Positions 22,627 to 34,766 of a stretch of DNA of 64,000 nucleotides are shown here, piece by piece. The position numbers and the translations under genes were made by a program. Source of the stretch: Silene conica (Eukaryota; Streptophyta; Magnoliopsida; Caryophyllales; Caryophyllaceae); the NCBI GenBank assembly GCA_029255685.2, contig CM055313.2, positions 53,235,579-53,299,578 of the forward strand. The letters run 5' to 3'. Numbering within the stretch: the first letter of the stretch is position 1; each line of letters opens with the position of its first letter. The notes beneath the pieces were generated by a model. It saw only the letters and a list, made by a program, of their open reading frames with translations. It was not told where the DNA came from and made no database searches.

Positions 22627-25070
22627 AAAAGGGTTGTTTGCATGCTTTCCGTTTCGTTTTTACGGAGTTATTAGATAACAAAATAAAACTTGATAATTTT
22701 CGTTTAAATATATGATATGCACGAAAATAATTTAGCATGATACCTACTGTTTTCTAATATGATTTAGAATGTTTGGAATAATTTTTGCATAAATATTGAT
22801 CATTGGTATTTTTATTTCGGTTTTTAATACGTTTTAATGGTTAAAAATGATTAATTTTGGGAAAAATAGTTAAAATTAACTTCTGGCCGAGATTTTTCAG
22901 TATGATATCACATGTATTTTCTATAATATGAATATGAATTTTCGTAAATTATAGACCTTTAAATCGTGTGATATGAATTTTAATGGTTAAAATGCAATAA
23001 GATGAATAAAAATGGGTTAAAATAGTTATATTATGAATTTGACTATAAAAATTTATGAGGATGTCACATGCAATATTTAAAATTTATGTTGAATTTTCCA
23101 GAAATTTATCTCAAATATTGCAATATTATAGATTTTTAATGTAAAAATCGGGTAATTAGTGACATAATTTCGACTTTAATAGTTTAAGTTGGAATTTGGC
23201 CATAAAAATTTAACACGATGTCATATATATTATTTCCAGCATGTATAAAATTTTCGAGAATTTTATCTTATTTTATGCTTGAGAAATAATTTTAAATGTT
23301 AAAATCGTACGATATATGACGTAAATCGTTAAAATTTGCAAATGTTGTTATAATGGCCGAAAAATGTAACCCATTTTAATCATATGTGATATGTTCATCA
23401 TGAAAATATTCTTGGGTGCCTAAAGTTTCAGATTTGATTTGTATTGATTTAATTTTGTTTTGTTAAAAGTAGCATTTAAAATTAAATAAAAGGAGGCATG
23501 CTTTAAAATTTCGGCTATGGGGCAATGTGCCATTTAATTTTCTGTCCATCTTGTGTTCTTAAAAAGGTTTTGGAAGGTATAATAATATTATTAGTATTTA
23601 ATTTGCATTTATGAAGTTAATTATTGAATTTTCCGACTTAAATTGCTCGTTTTACGTGTTATTTTCGAAATAATAATAAAACCGTGTAAAATACTAATAT
23701 TTTAACTTTCTGAAAATTTTAAGAACATTCTGGATTTTTCAAAATTTGAATTTTGAATTTTCGAAATTTTAATGCCTCTTTTGAATTTTATATTATTTTT
23801 CCCGTAAAACCGAGTAATACCGATCAATATTAAAATATATATATTAAGTTAATTCATGTTCAAAGTTTGAGTAAGACTAAATTTTGAATCCTATACGAGT
23901 TAGGATGATTAACTTAAGGATGAAAACCGTTTCATTTAATGCATAGTGTTGTTAAACGTTAAAACACGCAATTCCATAAAAACCGAAGTTTACGATAACT
24001 ATTTAAATAAGTGTTTTAAATAGGACGATTTGGCTTAGGATTTGCATGTTAATTCATATTCATATAAGCATTGCATATTTATATTGTGAATGTCATGATT
24101 TATTTTTACGTAATTTTGGGAATTATGTAATTTACTTAGTATGGCCTAGTTTTTAAATCGGTATTTCCCGTAATGTAAGGGGTTACCGATTCGATTGTAA
24201 TTTTGTGATCTCGTATCACCCAATTGTAATTTTCTATTTTATAATGTATAAAGTAGACTAGAAAAGTTGTAATATTTGTAAAATCCGGAGTTCCTTGAAG
24301 ACGGTGCCATTCGGAAAGGAGTTCCGATCAAGACGGTGTTTACCTCGAAGTGCGTGCCGCGTGAAGTTCAAGGGACCAAAGGAGTTGGTTTCCGAATTTG
24401 TACTTTTATTATTTCTTTTCTAGGAAAGGCCATACTAGGGTTTATTTATGCTTTTATTTTTGCTTTTTATATGTTTGCATGCATAGCCAAATCGTCATAC
24501 ATCGTATCATGCATTTTTCGATTTAATCGACCTAGTCATTTATTTTATCGATAATTCACCGACTTAGTTCACTTAAACGGAGATAGATAATAATTTGACT
24601 AGATCTCTTACATATAAATATTGAGACTTAGCCTTACCAAAAAGTACGGACCCATGAATCCCTTCTTCACAAAAACGTAGGCTCGGCTACACCGGGGTAC
24701 TAAAATTGTCACGTTGGGTAAGTGGGGTAATAAGATTACACCTTGAAATTTGGTTGATCTCAACGAAAGTATTCGTAACCGTAGTTGCAATAAGTTCGGG
24801 CTAAAGATAATTTTAAGAAAATTGTCGACCGAGAGTTCTAAGAGTAGAACCGATTAAAGAGTTAATCCACCAAATTATACCGATACGGGTTGAATCGGCT
24901 ACACCGTGCCCGGATTAGTATGGGTTTGGGTCTCGGGATTGTTTACTTAATTGGGTAAGAGATCATTAAGTAAATATACTTAACATGTTTAAGTTTCTTA
25001 AAATTCAAATTATGAATTTAAAAATGATGTTGTTTTTCCTTTTATTGTAGTTTAATTTTCAACATCGACT
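22627..25070 (+). other. Element C1 leader, 2.4 kb, non-coding
   Basis: An AT-rich leader with no plus-strand gene. The stretch 24280-24800 is better conserved than the rest: it recurs in C2 (about 42770-43280), and several phrases (taggaaaggccatactaggg, cccatgaatcccttcttc, cgttgggtaagtgggg) recur in element E (63610-63990). Region 22900-23400 contains several aatttatg...gatgtcacatg phrases that look like old internal duplications. Confidence 0.7.
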
Positions 25071-25979
25071 ATGGCAACCAACGCTCCACCTCTCACTAAC
25101 GTATCATGGCTTCGATCCTTTATGGATCGTTGCAAACTCGATAAGCATGGTTCCAATTTTAAGGATTGGGATGCGCAATTGCTTTTGGCCGCTCAAGGTG
25201 ACGATAAGAGTCGTTACCTATCCGAAGCCGCTCCTCCCGCTCCGACCGCTCGTTCCGCGATCGGAACTCGTGAGGCCTATGAAGCCTACATGAAAGAGTC
25301 CTCCGCTCTTAAGAATGTGCTCATCTTCTCCATGGAGCCGGATCTCCAAAGGAGTATGATCAAGTTGACCACATCATATGAGATATACACCAAGCTTGCG
25401 ACCATGTTTTCGCAAACTCCTAGGGTGATTCAATATGAGGCGGCTTCCGCCTTCTTTGACATAACCTTCAAGGAAGGGCAAAAGATAAGCCCTCATGTGC
25501 TCAAACTAGTTGAGCTCGCGGAGACTCTAAAAGCTCAAGATGTTGATGTTCCCGACTCTCTTATCATTGACCGAGTTCTTCACTCGCTCAATAAAGTTAA
25601 GGCGTATGCACAATTCCGGGTGAATTTCAATATGCGAAACCAAGAGACCTCGTTAGACGAGTTGCATAAGATGCTAGTCCAAGCTGAAAGGGACATGGGA
25701 CTTCATGAAAGTTCTACCAAAGATGTTTTGAACATCGAAAAGAAAGGGAAAACGAGCTTCAAGAGGAATGCCTCGAAAGGCAAGGGCAAGAAAACGTTCA
25801 AGCCCAAAGCGACCAAAGAAAAGACCTTTTCGAAAGGCGCTTCCACCTCGTCTTCAAAAGAGCAAGACAAGTGCCATTATTGCACGAGGATCGGTCATTG
25901 GAAGCGAAATTGCCCCAAATACTTAAGCGATCTCAAAAATGGGAAGGCAACCGCCGTAGGTAATAATTCTCGCGTATAA
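25071..25979 (+). CDS. GAG protein of element C1
   Basis: An uninterrupted 302-codon frame. Residues 1-220 resemble the copia capsid/UBN2 region (FKDWDAQLLLAAQGDDKSRY; ALKNVLIFSMEPDLQRSM; IYTKLATMF; an ETLKAQDVDVPDSLIIDRVL stretch). A Lys-rich basic stretch follows (about 228-255), then one CCHC zinc knuckle, CHYCTRIGHWKRNC, at about 271-284. It would be the structural and RNA-binding protein of virus-like particles. The frame ends in a normal stop and nothing pol-like follows. Copy C2 carries the same gene with a frameshift and a nonsense change. Start chosen at the first ATG, after tcaacatcgact. Confidence 0.93.
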   Translation: MATNAPPLTNVSWLRSFMDRCKLDKHGSNFKDWDAQLLLAAQGDDKSRYLSEAAPPAPTARSAIGTREAYEAYMKESSALKNVLIFSMEPDLQRSMIKLTTSYEIYTKLATMFSQTPRVIQYEAASAFFDITFKEGQKISPHVLKLVELAETLKAQDVDVPDSLIIDRVLHSLNKVKAYAQFRVNFNMRNQETSLDELHKMLVQAERDMGLHESSTKDVLNIEKKGKTSFKRNASKGKGKKTFKPKATKEKTFSKGASTSSSKEQDKCHYCTRIGHWKRNCPKYLSDLKNGKATAVGNNSRV

Positions 25980-28416
25980 TTCATGTGTTTATCAACTTAT
26001 GTATAGTGATACAAATGTGTTGATATTTACCCTTTTTAAATGTTTTAAAGGGGCACCCCCGAGTAATGATAAGGGCAAGGACAAGGAAGCTTGAAGTTCC
26101 TTACTTGGATGGCTCCGGTAGCATCCATTTGATCGAAGACTTGAAGAGCGAGGCTCTATTTTTCATATCGTCTTCTTTCATATTTTGCATTTATGGAACA
26201 ATTTAATTTTCTTGTAAGACAAGGATTAAAATCCTAAAACAATGGTTGTATTTTTGGATATTAGTGACTTGGTTTTCAACCCGAGTCACTACTTTTGTTC
26301 TTAAATCAATGTTTTGATTTCTCAAATAAATTGCATGCCTTGTTTAAACATGAATGATAGTGATTTAAATCACGCCATAAATATTGATACGATCAAGTAT
26401 AAGATAATCAAAGTGTTGATTAAAACGGAGAACTACACCCCATGAGATAGATTCAATCAAAATGTGACTATATCAGTTCATTATAAGATTTTCATTTTAA
26501 GTGAAAATGAGAATGTATTCATTACACCTATCAAACTTCAAACATCCAAATACATTGGTAAATCGAAATAGCTATCCTTAAACAAGTAAAGGTTATTGTT
26601 AGAAGGATAGAGTGGGAGAAATTATTTCGATCACAAACCAATGATGTAAATAAAGGAAGGATCTTAGAGAAGATTCTTACTTGGGAGTCTTAAGAAGAAC
26701 CCTAAGTGTTTTGAAGAAACTACGGGAGGACACTCGAAGAAAGGTTCTTTGTGTTCATTGTTTCATAGAGAGGAAACAAAGAGCCCTAAGTGATTTGAAG
26801 AAACTACGGGAGGACACTCGAAGAAAGGTTCCTTGTGTTCATTGTTTCATAGAGAGGAAACTTGAAACCCCGTATGAAATCATCCGTAGGAAAACGGTTC
26901 CTATGTAGTCATAAAGAAATTATCATGTCATTTTCGTCTCGAGGAAACGAAGACATGATAAGAAGGTAATGAATGATTGAATGGAAATAGATCACTATAG
27001 GGATAGTGATAGTAATAATGATTCGAGTAATAGTTTAACATGCGAGAAATGAAAGGTTCATTTAAGATATCGAGAGATATTGATTTTAGTGGGAGCGATT
27101 TTCATCAAAAGAATTAAGCCTACCATTTAGAGAGAATGGGTGATTCTTTAAGAGTAAAGAATAAGAGGTACTCAATTCAGATGAATAAAATAATTATATC
27201 ATAAGATGATGGAGCTTACGGGAAGGTTTATTATATGGATAATAAAAGGTCGCCCACTAGAAAATAGAATGGTTGGATACTTTATTCATAACGATGAATG
27301 AAACCATTATCAAATAGCCAAGATGTTTGAAAAATTATAAGAGTGATGAAATCACTAATAAACTACAATATAGATTTCAGTACATAAGTGACTGTAGAGA
27401 GTGATTTTTAATCCCTCCAGTATATCGATACGTCACAAGTTATAAGATAACAGTGGGAGCTTTCCTCCGAAAAGGAAACTCGAAATCTAGAAAGAGTTCT
27501 AGATATGTACTCAAATAGAATCATGTTATACGAGATAATATGAGAATAAAGGAGACCAAAAGTTGTAAGTTTTGCTATCATGAATAAAGGTTATTCACAT
27601 GAATAAAGGTTATTCGCAAAACGCTAATACAAATAGATGATTGTACATCAAAATGCAATGTAATAGTGTTGACTATTGTTGCATGACAACATCATTTGAG
27701 TTATAAATAACTCGAAGTAAAGGATACTTTGTCAGAATCCAAATGGGTTGTATGAGACAATATTGAACCCCATAAGTGAACTGGATTGACTTAGTATGGT
27801 CCCTAGCCGCTTACATGAGGTGACGTCTCAAAAGCGACTAGAGTGTGAGGCGATTGATGGCAAGTTCAAGTGCCATAGAGTCATATGTGATGACTAGTCG
27901 ATCACATAGGCAGACTGTAAGAGACACTCTGTCGGGCAATGTGACCGCTTATAGAGTTCTGGAAATTTTATAGCCGGGTCGTGGCGAGAGCTGCTATAGT
28001 ATTCTTATGAGTCAATTCTTTGACTAAAGACTACTCTCCCAAGATGGTACAGTTTAGGCATAACCTTGATCCATTCTCTACGACTTTTCGTAACTGGAGT
28101 CAAATGGGATTGTTTTGGGTTGTGACTGACTGTGACTGGTTGAAGGAAGTAGTGCGATAGAAATTGTCCACCCCTTGTCAGGGTTGTTCAAATCTCAGGG
28201 CCACTCGAGGAGAAGATAACTGGAAATGCGTGGCCACGCTCGGAAGGTATCTATGGTAGATAATTCCGGTCAGACAGTTATTCTCCAGATCGAGGAAACC
28301 ATTCATGATATGATCAAATGCAAGAACGACCAGAGAGAGACATCTTGCATTGAGTGGGAGATTGTAATAGGACAAGAGAATTGGTGACGCACACTTGTCG
28401 AGGACAAGTGGGAGAT
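25980..28416 (+). other. Element C1 3' non-coding region and PPT
   Basis: About 2.4 kb replaces the expected pol gene. It has no coding domain in any frame, ends in the polypurine tract acaagtgggagat (28404-28416), and includes two direct repeats of about 93 bp at 26693-26880. The part from about 27770 on is conserved with element G (15070-15759), despite very different sequence elsewhere. Retention in separate subfamilies suggests it has a role such as RNA structure or packaging; this is inference. Confidence 0.75.
26693..26880 (+). repeat. 93-bp tandem duplication in C1
   Basis: Two nearly identical units, each with ccctaagtg(a/t)tttgaagaa, actacgggaggacactcgaa and cattgtttcatagagaggaa. 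They create a 75-codon repetitive open frame (26681-26908) that has no recognised domain. C2 shows a different, shorter duplication in the same place (about 45195-45265). Confidence 0.85.
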
Positions 28417-29689
28417 TGTTGGGAAATGTGTCCTCAACAATAAGTGCGATCACGTAATTAAATCTCATAACGAGAATACGCAAGGGATGATACGAATTAT
28501 TAGTCAACTGACCAACATTAATCGGTAATGATTGGCTAGCTAGAGTTTGACATTACTGTCGTATGACGGTGGTGGTCAGTTGATCCCTTTAGGTCACACC
28601 TTTAGGACAATTCCCTTAATTGATAAAATGATCAAATGTATATTGATACGATTTGATCATATTCCTTAAACTCGTGTAATTAGAGGTTAAATCTTAATGT
28701 AAGATTTATGTTTAAAGTTGAAACGTGTCAATTGTTAAACATTAAACGATATTTTAAGATATCGTAATTAGAATGAATTGGGTTAAAATTAATACAAAGG
28801 TTGTAAATCGTATTGACGATTATTATAAGTGACCATTTTACATCTAGTAATTTCGAATTACTTGTCAACTTGATAAATGAGATTTATTAATTTATGAATA
28901 ATATTTATTTGATAAATATGCATGATTAAATTAAAACAATTGTTATTTTATGACATATTGGATGTCACATAACATAAAATTGTAATGTTGATAAAAATGT
29001 AAAATTAGGTCCATATTAGTGTTTGTGTGTGCCGGTTTTATGTGGGTTAAGAGCATGTTGAGTGTTATTTAATTAACACAACATAATGATTAAAGTTTAC
29101 TTAACTTTAATTAGGGTGTTACCTTGAGCCACCCTATTTTACATGGGAAAGTGTTGTTGTTCCCTTTTGATCCCTCCCATGCCCGGCCACACACAACAAC
29201 CCACAACACTCCTTAAATTAATAGGTTAATTTAAGTTTAGGGTTAGGGAGATATATAAGCTCTTTGAATACCCATTTCATTCTAGTGTTAGCCGAAAAAT
29301 AACAAGGAAGAGAGATTATTTTTCTACCTCTAAAATATATTATAAAGATAATATTAACATACTAATAAGTAGTATTTGTATTATATATTCTAATAAGAGT
29401 GATTAGAATAAGTTTAAGGAGAATCCGAATTTGTGCTAGCTCGTTCAAGATTTCGGATATTAAGGGCTTGTCTTGGTGCATCCGGAGGAGGTATTCTATA
29501 TTGGGTACTCGGAGGATCATCCTAGCAATATTTGGACCGAGTGTAAGAACACGGTTTACTCCTTATTTCCGCATTTAGTAGCATGCATAAGATCTAATAA
29601 AAGAGTTTATTATTTTGTTAATTAAAAGTTAATTAAAGGTTTTGATAGTATGACTAAATTAGTTTATGAGCAACTAGTTAAACCTAACA
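28417..29689 (+). repeat. 3' LTR of element C1
   Basis: 1,273 bp, same length as the 5' LTR and no difference found by eye. It begins directly after acaagtgggagat and is followed by the target duplication AAAAA. Confidence 0.95.
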
Positions 29690-29694
29690 AAAAA

Positions 29695-30861
29695 TTTATC
29701 TAAGTCTGCTTTAATTAATTATTTCGAACAAACCCTAGATCAATGTCACGAACAAAGTCTTGAATTAGACGAGCTGAAAGAACAGATTCTTGACATTGCT
29801 GAGGAAAATCAACTCCTAAAGGCCAAAGCTAAGAAACTGAATCCAAGGTTAACATTGATACAAATGTTAAATTGGAAACAGTAATGTCTGAGAAGAAAAT
29901 TCTTGAGTCTAAAGTTACAGCCAATGAAGCTGTAATCTCAAAATTAAAACTCAACATTAAAGAGCTTGAATCTAAGATTATAGCCAATGAAGCTATAACC
30001 TCAGATCTAAAAAGGTCTAATGAAGTTCTAAAGAGTAAATCTGCACCAGTTGTTGTAGATGAAACTCATCTAGAAGAAGTTGAAATCCTCGAGCAAAAAA
30101 TCATGGATCTAGAACTCAACTTATCCAAAGTTAAAAAGGAACATGCGCAAATCGTGTTCAATTTTAATAAAGACATTCAAGACTTGAAAGATCATAACAA
30201 TGTTGACCATTCCTCCTACATAAAAGAAATAGATTCCTTAAAAGACCTTCTTCTTCATGCTCGTAAAGTTCACGAAAAATGGGAAGGAAGTACTAACGTA
30301 CTAAACTTCCTAACTGAACAATCTGATAACAACATGAAGATGGGTCTAGGACATGAGTGCTATGGTAGGAGAGACCATTCTAAATGTCAACAAAAACCTG
30401 ATGAACGTGACTTCAGAAAAAGCAAGTATGTAGACTTACCTGAATACTTAATTTGCACTTATTGTGGTCATAATGGACATCTACGAGAAAACTGTGTAAA
30501 ACACGCACTCGACTTCAAAACTGGAGTCAAATTTGTAAAATCTCTAGGTTTACCAAATGATTCTATATCTATCACTGACAGTGAGGAAGATGATGAAAAG
30601 GTTGAAGAAAGAAACAATGACCATAGATGGTTCTATGACATGTCCTTTAATTACACAGAAAAGAAAAATAGAATCACTCAAATTCCTAAACCTACAACTT
30701 ACAAACAAAACCCAAAGACTTACCCTAGACCAACAAAGCCTAACTACCACAGTTATAAGAGACCTATAGTGAGACAAGTCTGGGTTAAAAAGAAAGATGT
30801 TTTTATTGTCACTAACTCAAAAGGACCCAAGTATGCTTGGGTACCTAAGACATGTCTTTAA
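29695..30861 (+). pseudogene. Element B gag, C-terminal part
   Basis: Coding resumes after the C1 duplication with LSKSALINYFEQTLDQCHEQ, then a frameshift near 29840 leads into the 329-codon frame 29872-30861. Heptad-like runs of Leu, Ile and Val (LKLNIKELESKI, LEQKIMDLELNLSKV) indicate a long coiled coil over about the first 125 codons of that frame. A second CCHC knuckle, CTYCGHNGHLRENC, lies near 30452-30493. The tail is Lys/Pro/Tyr rich. Two knuckles plus coiled coil fit a Sirevirus gag. Gag ends at 30861, overlapping the pol start by ten bases in the -1 frame. Confidence 0.9.
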
Positions 30862-33800
30862 ATTACTTTGTACAGATAATCGCTAAAGAGAATAACCTAT
30901 GGTACCTCGACAGTGGATGCTCCCGACACATGACAGGCGACGCTAATCTATTCACTACCTTAAAACCCTTCGACGGAGGAAAAGTCACCTTCGGTGACAA
31001 CAAAAAGGGAAAGGTAATAGGTGTCGGTAAGATAGGCGTCTCATCTTCTCACTCTATTAGCGATGTATATCTGGTAAGTGGTCTTAAACATAACTTAATT
31101 AGTATATCCCAATTATGCGACAAAGGAAACAAAGTTGTTTTTCATGCAGATGTTTGTCGTATAATTATGGAAGGTACAAGTAAAGTTATTCTTGAAGGTC
31201 AAAGAAAGAAAAATGTCTATATGATTGATTTAAACGTTGTGCCTACTGACTCTCTATCATGTATGAAAGTTACGTTAGACGATCCATGTCTCTGGCATAA
31301 GAGATTTGGACATATTAGCTCTCCTATTCTTAGCAAATTGAAGAGATGGGACTTGGTCGAAGGTCTTCCCAAGATCAGATTTGATCAAGAAAAGATGTGC
31401 GACACATGTGCACGATGTAAACACGTCAGATCATCCTTCAAACCAAAAAGAATAGTAAGCACTAACCAAGCTCTTGATCTAGTACATATGGATCTCTGTG
31501 GCCCTATAAAGGTAAGAAGCAGAGGCGGTTCCATGTATGTTTTCGTTCTTGTTGATGATTATTCTAGATTTGTTTGGCCAATATTCCTACATTCTAAAGA
31601 TGAAACATTTGAAGAATTTGTTAGTCTTATGAAACTTGTTCAAAACAAATTAAAAACTAATCTAGTAACTATTCGAACTGACCATGGAACTGAGTTTGAC
31701 AACCATGCTTTTATTGATTTCTGTAAATCCAACGGTGTTGGACATAACTTCTCTGCACCTAGAACACCACAACAAAACGGAGTAGTAGAACGCATGAACA
31801 GAACCCTAGAAGACATGGCTAGAACAATGCTTCTTTGTAGTGGCCTACCTAGAAACTTTTGGGCTGAGGCTATTAGCACAGCTTGCTATATTCATAATCG
31901 TGCTATGATTAGACTTATCCTTAAAAAGACACCCTATGAACTTTTACGTGGTCGTCAACCTAATATATCTCATCTAAGATGTTTTGGGAGTAAATGCTTT
32001 GTTCATAACAACGGTAAAAATCGTTTAAGCAAATTTGACCCTAGAAGTGATGAGGCAATTTTCATAGGATATTCTGATCATAGTAAAGCCTATAAAGTTT
32101 TTAACAAACGTACTTTATGCATAGAAGAAAGCATACATGTTATCTTTGATGAGAATAATGCCTTCGACAAGCCTTTACAGGACGAAGAGGAAAACCTAGA
32201 CGAACCTGACTTTAGGTTGTCAAGGGAAGATCCTCCTGAAATAGAAAATAACGATGAAGGCGAAATTCAAGGAAACACTGATGAACTTGACTTGGAAGGA
32301 AATGGTGCGAGAGATGAAACTACAGTTGATGATACTGTGAATAACTCTCAAACCAATGACTTAGAACCCAGAGTTATAGCTAATGAAGCTACAACTTTGA
32401 ATCAAAACCAAAGGGAAGAGGGCATAGTTATACCTGACTCTCCTACAAACCCTGGTTTGGATTCAGGGGGAACAAGTCAAAATCCCGAGTCAAGCAGTAG
32501 CAATGAAAACAATCAATCAAGAAACTGGAGATATAAAGGCTCTCACCCTCTGGATAATATCATAGGAAGCCTTACAGAAGGAGTTCAAACTCGAAGAAGT
32601 TTAAACAACTTCTGTTCCTTCTACTCCTTTCTCTCCACAATTGAACCTAAAAATATAAAAGAAGCTCTTGCAGAACCCGACTGGATAGTCGCCATGCAAG
32701 AAGAATTACAACAATTCGAAAGGAATAAAGTGTGGCATCTCGTTCCTCGTCCAAAAGATAGATCAGTAATTGGAACGAGATGGGTATTCAGAAATAAATT
32801 AGATGACTCTGGAGTCATCGTTCGTAATAAAGCAAGATTGGTCGTTCAAGGATATAACCAACAGGAAGGGATCGATTATGACGAAACTTTTGCTCCTGTT
32901 GCTCGTCTTGAAGCGATTCGCTTGCTCATAGCATTTGCTGCACATAAAGGAATGAAATTATTTCAAATGGATGTTAAAACTGCATTCCTTAACGGATATC
33001 TTCAGGAGGAAGTCTATGTCGAACAACCTCCTGGATTTCCTAACAGCAGACTCAAGGATCATGTGTACAGATTGGACAAAGCTCTCTACGGGCTGAAACA
33101 GGCCCCTCGAGCGTGGTACGACAGACTATCAAAGTTTCTGTTGGAAAGCGGATTCAAAAGAGGCTCAGTAGATAAAACACTATTTCTAAAAAACGAAAAT
33201 TCCGACCTTCTAATAGTCCAGATCTACGTTGACGATATTATATTTGGCTCAACCAACAAAAAATTGTGCCAATACTTCTCAGAGTTGATGACATCCGAGT
33301 TCGAGATGAGTATGATGGGAGAATTAAAATTCTTCCTTGGTCTTCAAATTCAACAAACGAACGAGGGTATCAAAGTCCATCAACAAAAATACGTCAAAGA
33401 GCTAATAAAGAAGTTCGGAATGGAATCCTCTCATCCTATGCCTACTCCAATGGTAACAGATAAGAAACTCACCAAAGACGAGGACGGTAAGTCAGTAGAT
33501 GAAACTACTTATAGAGGTATGATTGGTTCACTTCTTTATCTTACTGCAAGTCGTCCAGATATAATGTTTAGTGTCTGCGTCTGTGCTCGGTTCCAATCTG
33601 CACCAAAAGAATCGCATATGATTGCGGTTAAGAGAATTTTAAGATACCTAATTGGAACATCAAAATTATATTTATGGTATCCTATGGACTGTAATTTTAA
33701 CTTATTAGGTTATTCAGATGCGGATTATGCAGGTTGTTCTTTAGACAGGAAAAGTACTTTTGGACTTGCGACTTTCGTTGGACCATGTATTATATCTTGG

Positions 33801-34169
33801 GCATCCAAGAAACAAAATTCAGTCGCCTTGTCAACCGCAGAACCAGAATATATTGCAGCCGCACTGGTATGTTCCCAACTCCTATGGTTAAAACAACAGT
33901 TACTTGATTATGGTATTGACGTGGAATGTATACCTATATTATGTGACAATACGAGTGCTATTATAATATCTAAAAACCCGGCTCAGCACTCGAGAACAAA
34001 ACACATAGAGATTAGACATCACTTCTTACGTGACCATGTAGAAAAGAAAAACATTAATTTGGAATTTTGTAGTACGGAAAAACAATGGGCGGATATTTTT
34101 ACTAAACCTTTGGCTAGGGAACGATTTGAGACTCTACGATTGGAAATTGGTTTAATCGGTGGCACCTAA
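30852..34169 (+). CDS. Element B POL polyprotein (PR-INT-RT-RH)
   Basis: An uninterrupted 1,105-codon frame. Protease: [13 protein letters not shown] with catalytic Asp at about residue 20. GAG-pre-integrase LWHKRFGH near 146, with the CDTCARC of the integrase zinc finger near 180. Integrase core: MDLCGP (about 213), RTDHGTEF (about 275) and [13 protein letters not shown] (about 305), giving the D,D,E triad. RT: WVFRNKL (about 643), [21 protein letters not shown] and YVDD (about 792). RNase H: YSDADYAG (about 953), STAEPEY (about 995; usually AEAEY, Glu kept), [14 protein letters not shown], then FTKPL. It converts element RNA to DNA and integrates it. Gag lies in the preceding frame; whether the -1 offset is programmed or a mutation is unclear. 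Confidence 0.96.
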   Translation: MSLNYFVQIIAKENNLWYLDSGCSRHMTGDANLFTTLKPFDGGKVTFGDNKKGKVIGVGKIGVSSSHSISDVYLVSGLKHNLISISQLCDKGNKVVFHADVCRIIMEGTSKVILEGQRKKNVYMIDLNVVPTDSLSCMKVTLDDPCLWHKRFGHISSPILSKLKRWDLVEGLPKIRFDQEKMCDTCARCKHVRSSFKPKRIVSTNQALDLVHMDLCGPIKVRSRGGSMYVFVLVDDYSRFVWPIFLHSKDETFEEFVSLMKLVQNKLKTNLVTIRTDHGTEFDNHAFIDFCKSNGVGHNFSAPRTPQQNGVVERMNRTLEDMARTMLLCSGLPRNFWAEAISTACYIHNRAMIRLILKKTPYELLRGRQPNISHLRCFGSKCFVHNNGKNRLSKFDPRSDEAIFIGYSDHSKAYKVFNKRTLCIEESIHVIFDENNAFDKPLQDEEENLDEPDFRLSREDPPEIENNDEGEIQGNTDELDLEGNGARDETTVDDTVNNSQTNDLEPRVIANEATTLNQNQREEGIVIPDSPTNPGLDSGGTSQNPESSSSNENNQSRNWRYKGSHPLDNIIGSLTEGVQTRRSLNNFCSFYSFLSTIEPKNIKEALAEPDWIVAMQEELQQFERNKVWHLVPRPKDRSVIGTRWVFRNKLDDSGVIVRNKARLVVQGYNQQEGIDYDETFAPVARLEAIRLLIAFAAHKGMKLFQMDVKTAFLNGYLQEEVYVEQPPGFPNSRLKDHVYRLDKALYGLKQAPRAWYDRLSKFLLESGFKRGSVDKTLFLKNENSDLLIVQIYVDDIIFGSTNKKLCQYFSELMTSEFEMSMMGELKFFLGLQIQQTNEGIKVHQQKYVKELIKKFGMESSHPMPTPMVTDKKLTKDEDGKSVDETTYRGMIGSLLYLTASRPDIMFSVCVCARFQSAPKESHMIAVKRILRYLIGTSKLYLWYPMDCNFNLLGYSDADYAGCSLDRKSTFGLATFVGPCIISWASKKQNSVALSTAEPEYIAAALVCSQLLWLKQQLLDYGIDVECIPILCDNTSAIIISKNPAQHSRTKHIEIRHHFLRDHVEKKNINLEFCSTEKQWADIFTKPLARERFETLRLEIGLIGGT

Positions 34170-34766
34170 TCGATCTTACGAGCTGAAAATAACCCAATGA
34201 TTGACTATGAAAAGACTGAATTATATGACTGTGTCCGTATATTCTGCTGCATGCCTATGTGTTATTTTTTATTGGATGCTCAAATTTTGATTATTTCATG
34301 CTACATGTTATACGAACGTACACAACCAATTTCTCAGGTCAAAATAATAATATTCAGATATTAACAAATTTAACCTAAAAATATTATTATATATATATAT
34401 ACAAATCTATAAATATAGTTATGTATCTCAAATACGTAACTTGAAATAAAGTCGTACTCTTGTAACAAGAAAATCGTAACAAATCAAATATACGTACCAA
34501 CAAATCGTAACAAATCAACCCCACCTATTTTTACCTACCCCACGTGTAACCCCCCTCTAACACCCATAATCCACCTTTTCCACTTACACACTCTACCTAT
34601 AACCCTATAACCATCCTTTATCCTCTTACACTAACCATCAATTCACCTCACCATTATTACATACCCTTCTAACCGTCTCCCTCATAAGTAAATCCTCCTT
34701 TCACCATTAAAACTTAAAACCTCAAAATACCTTGAACTAAAATCCGATTATTTCTTAACCAAAATC
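34170..34766 (+). other. Spacer between pol and the extra ORF in element B
   Basis: About 600 bases without coding potential. It includes a TA dinucleotide run (tatatatatata, about 34388-34400) followed by a C-rich, G-poor stretch (34500-34740) resembling a plant 5' UTR. This may serve as a subgenomic promoter/leader for the next ORF; this is inference. Confidence 0.5.

Larger units (their letters stand above)
21340..29689 (+). mobile_element. Element C1: GAG-only LTR retrotransposon
   Basis: Two 1,273-bp LTRs (21340-22612 and 28417-29689) are flanked by AAAAA (21335-21339 and 29690-29694). By eye no difference between the LTRs was found, so insertion is recent. The 5.8-kb interior holds one intact 302-codon gag and no protease, integrase, RT or RNase H in any frame. 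A primer site and polypurine tract are present. It is therefore a non-autonomous element that keeps its own GAG, like the TR-GAG/LARD types described in plants. It sits inside the gag of element B. Confidence 0.95.

Noticed and set aside
26681..26908. 75-codon repetitive frame in C1
   Set aside because: Arises from the 93-bp tandem duplication; the unit is not an open frame of similar length in C2.
28178..28507. 109-codon minus-strand frame across the C1 3' region and LTR start
   Set aside because: It spans the PPT/LTR border, is not kept intact in C2, and has no domain.
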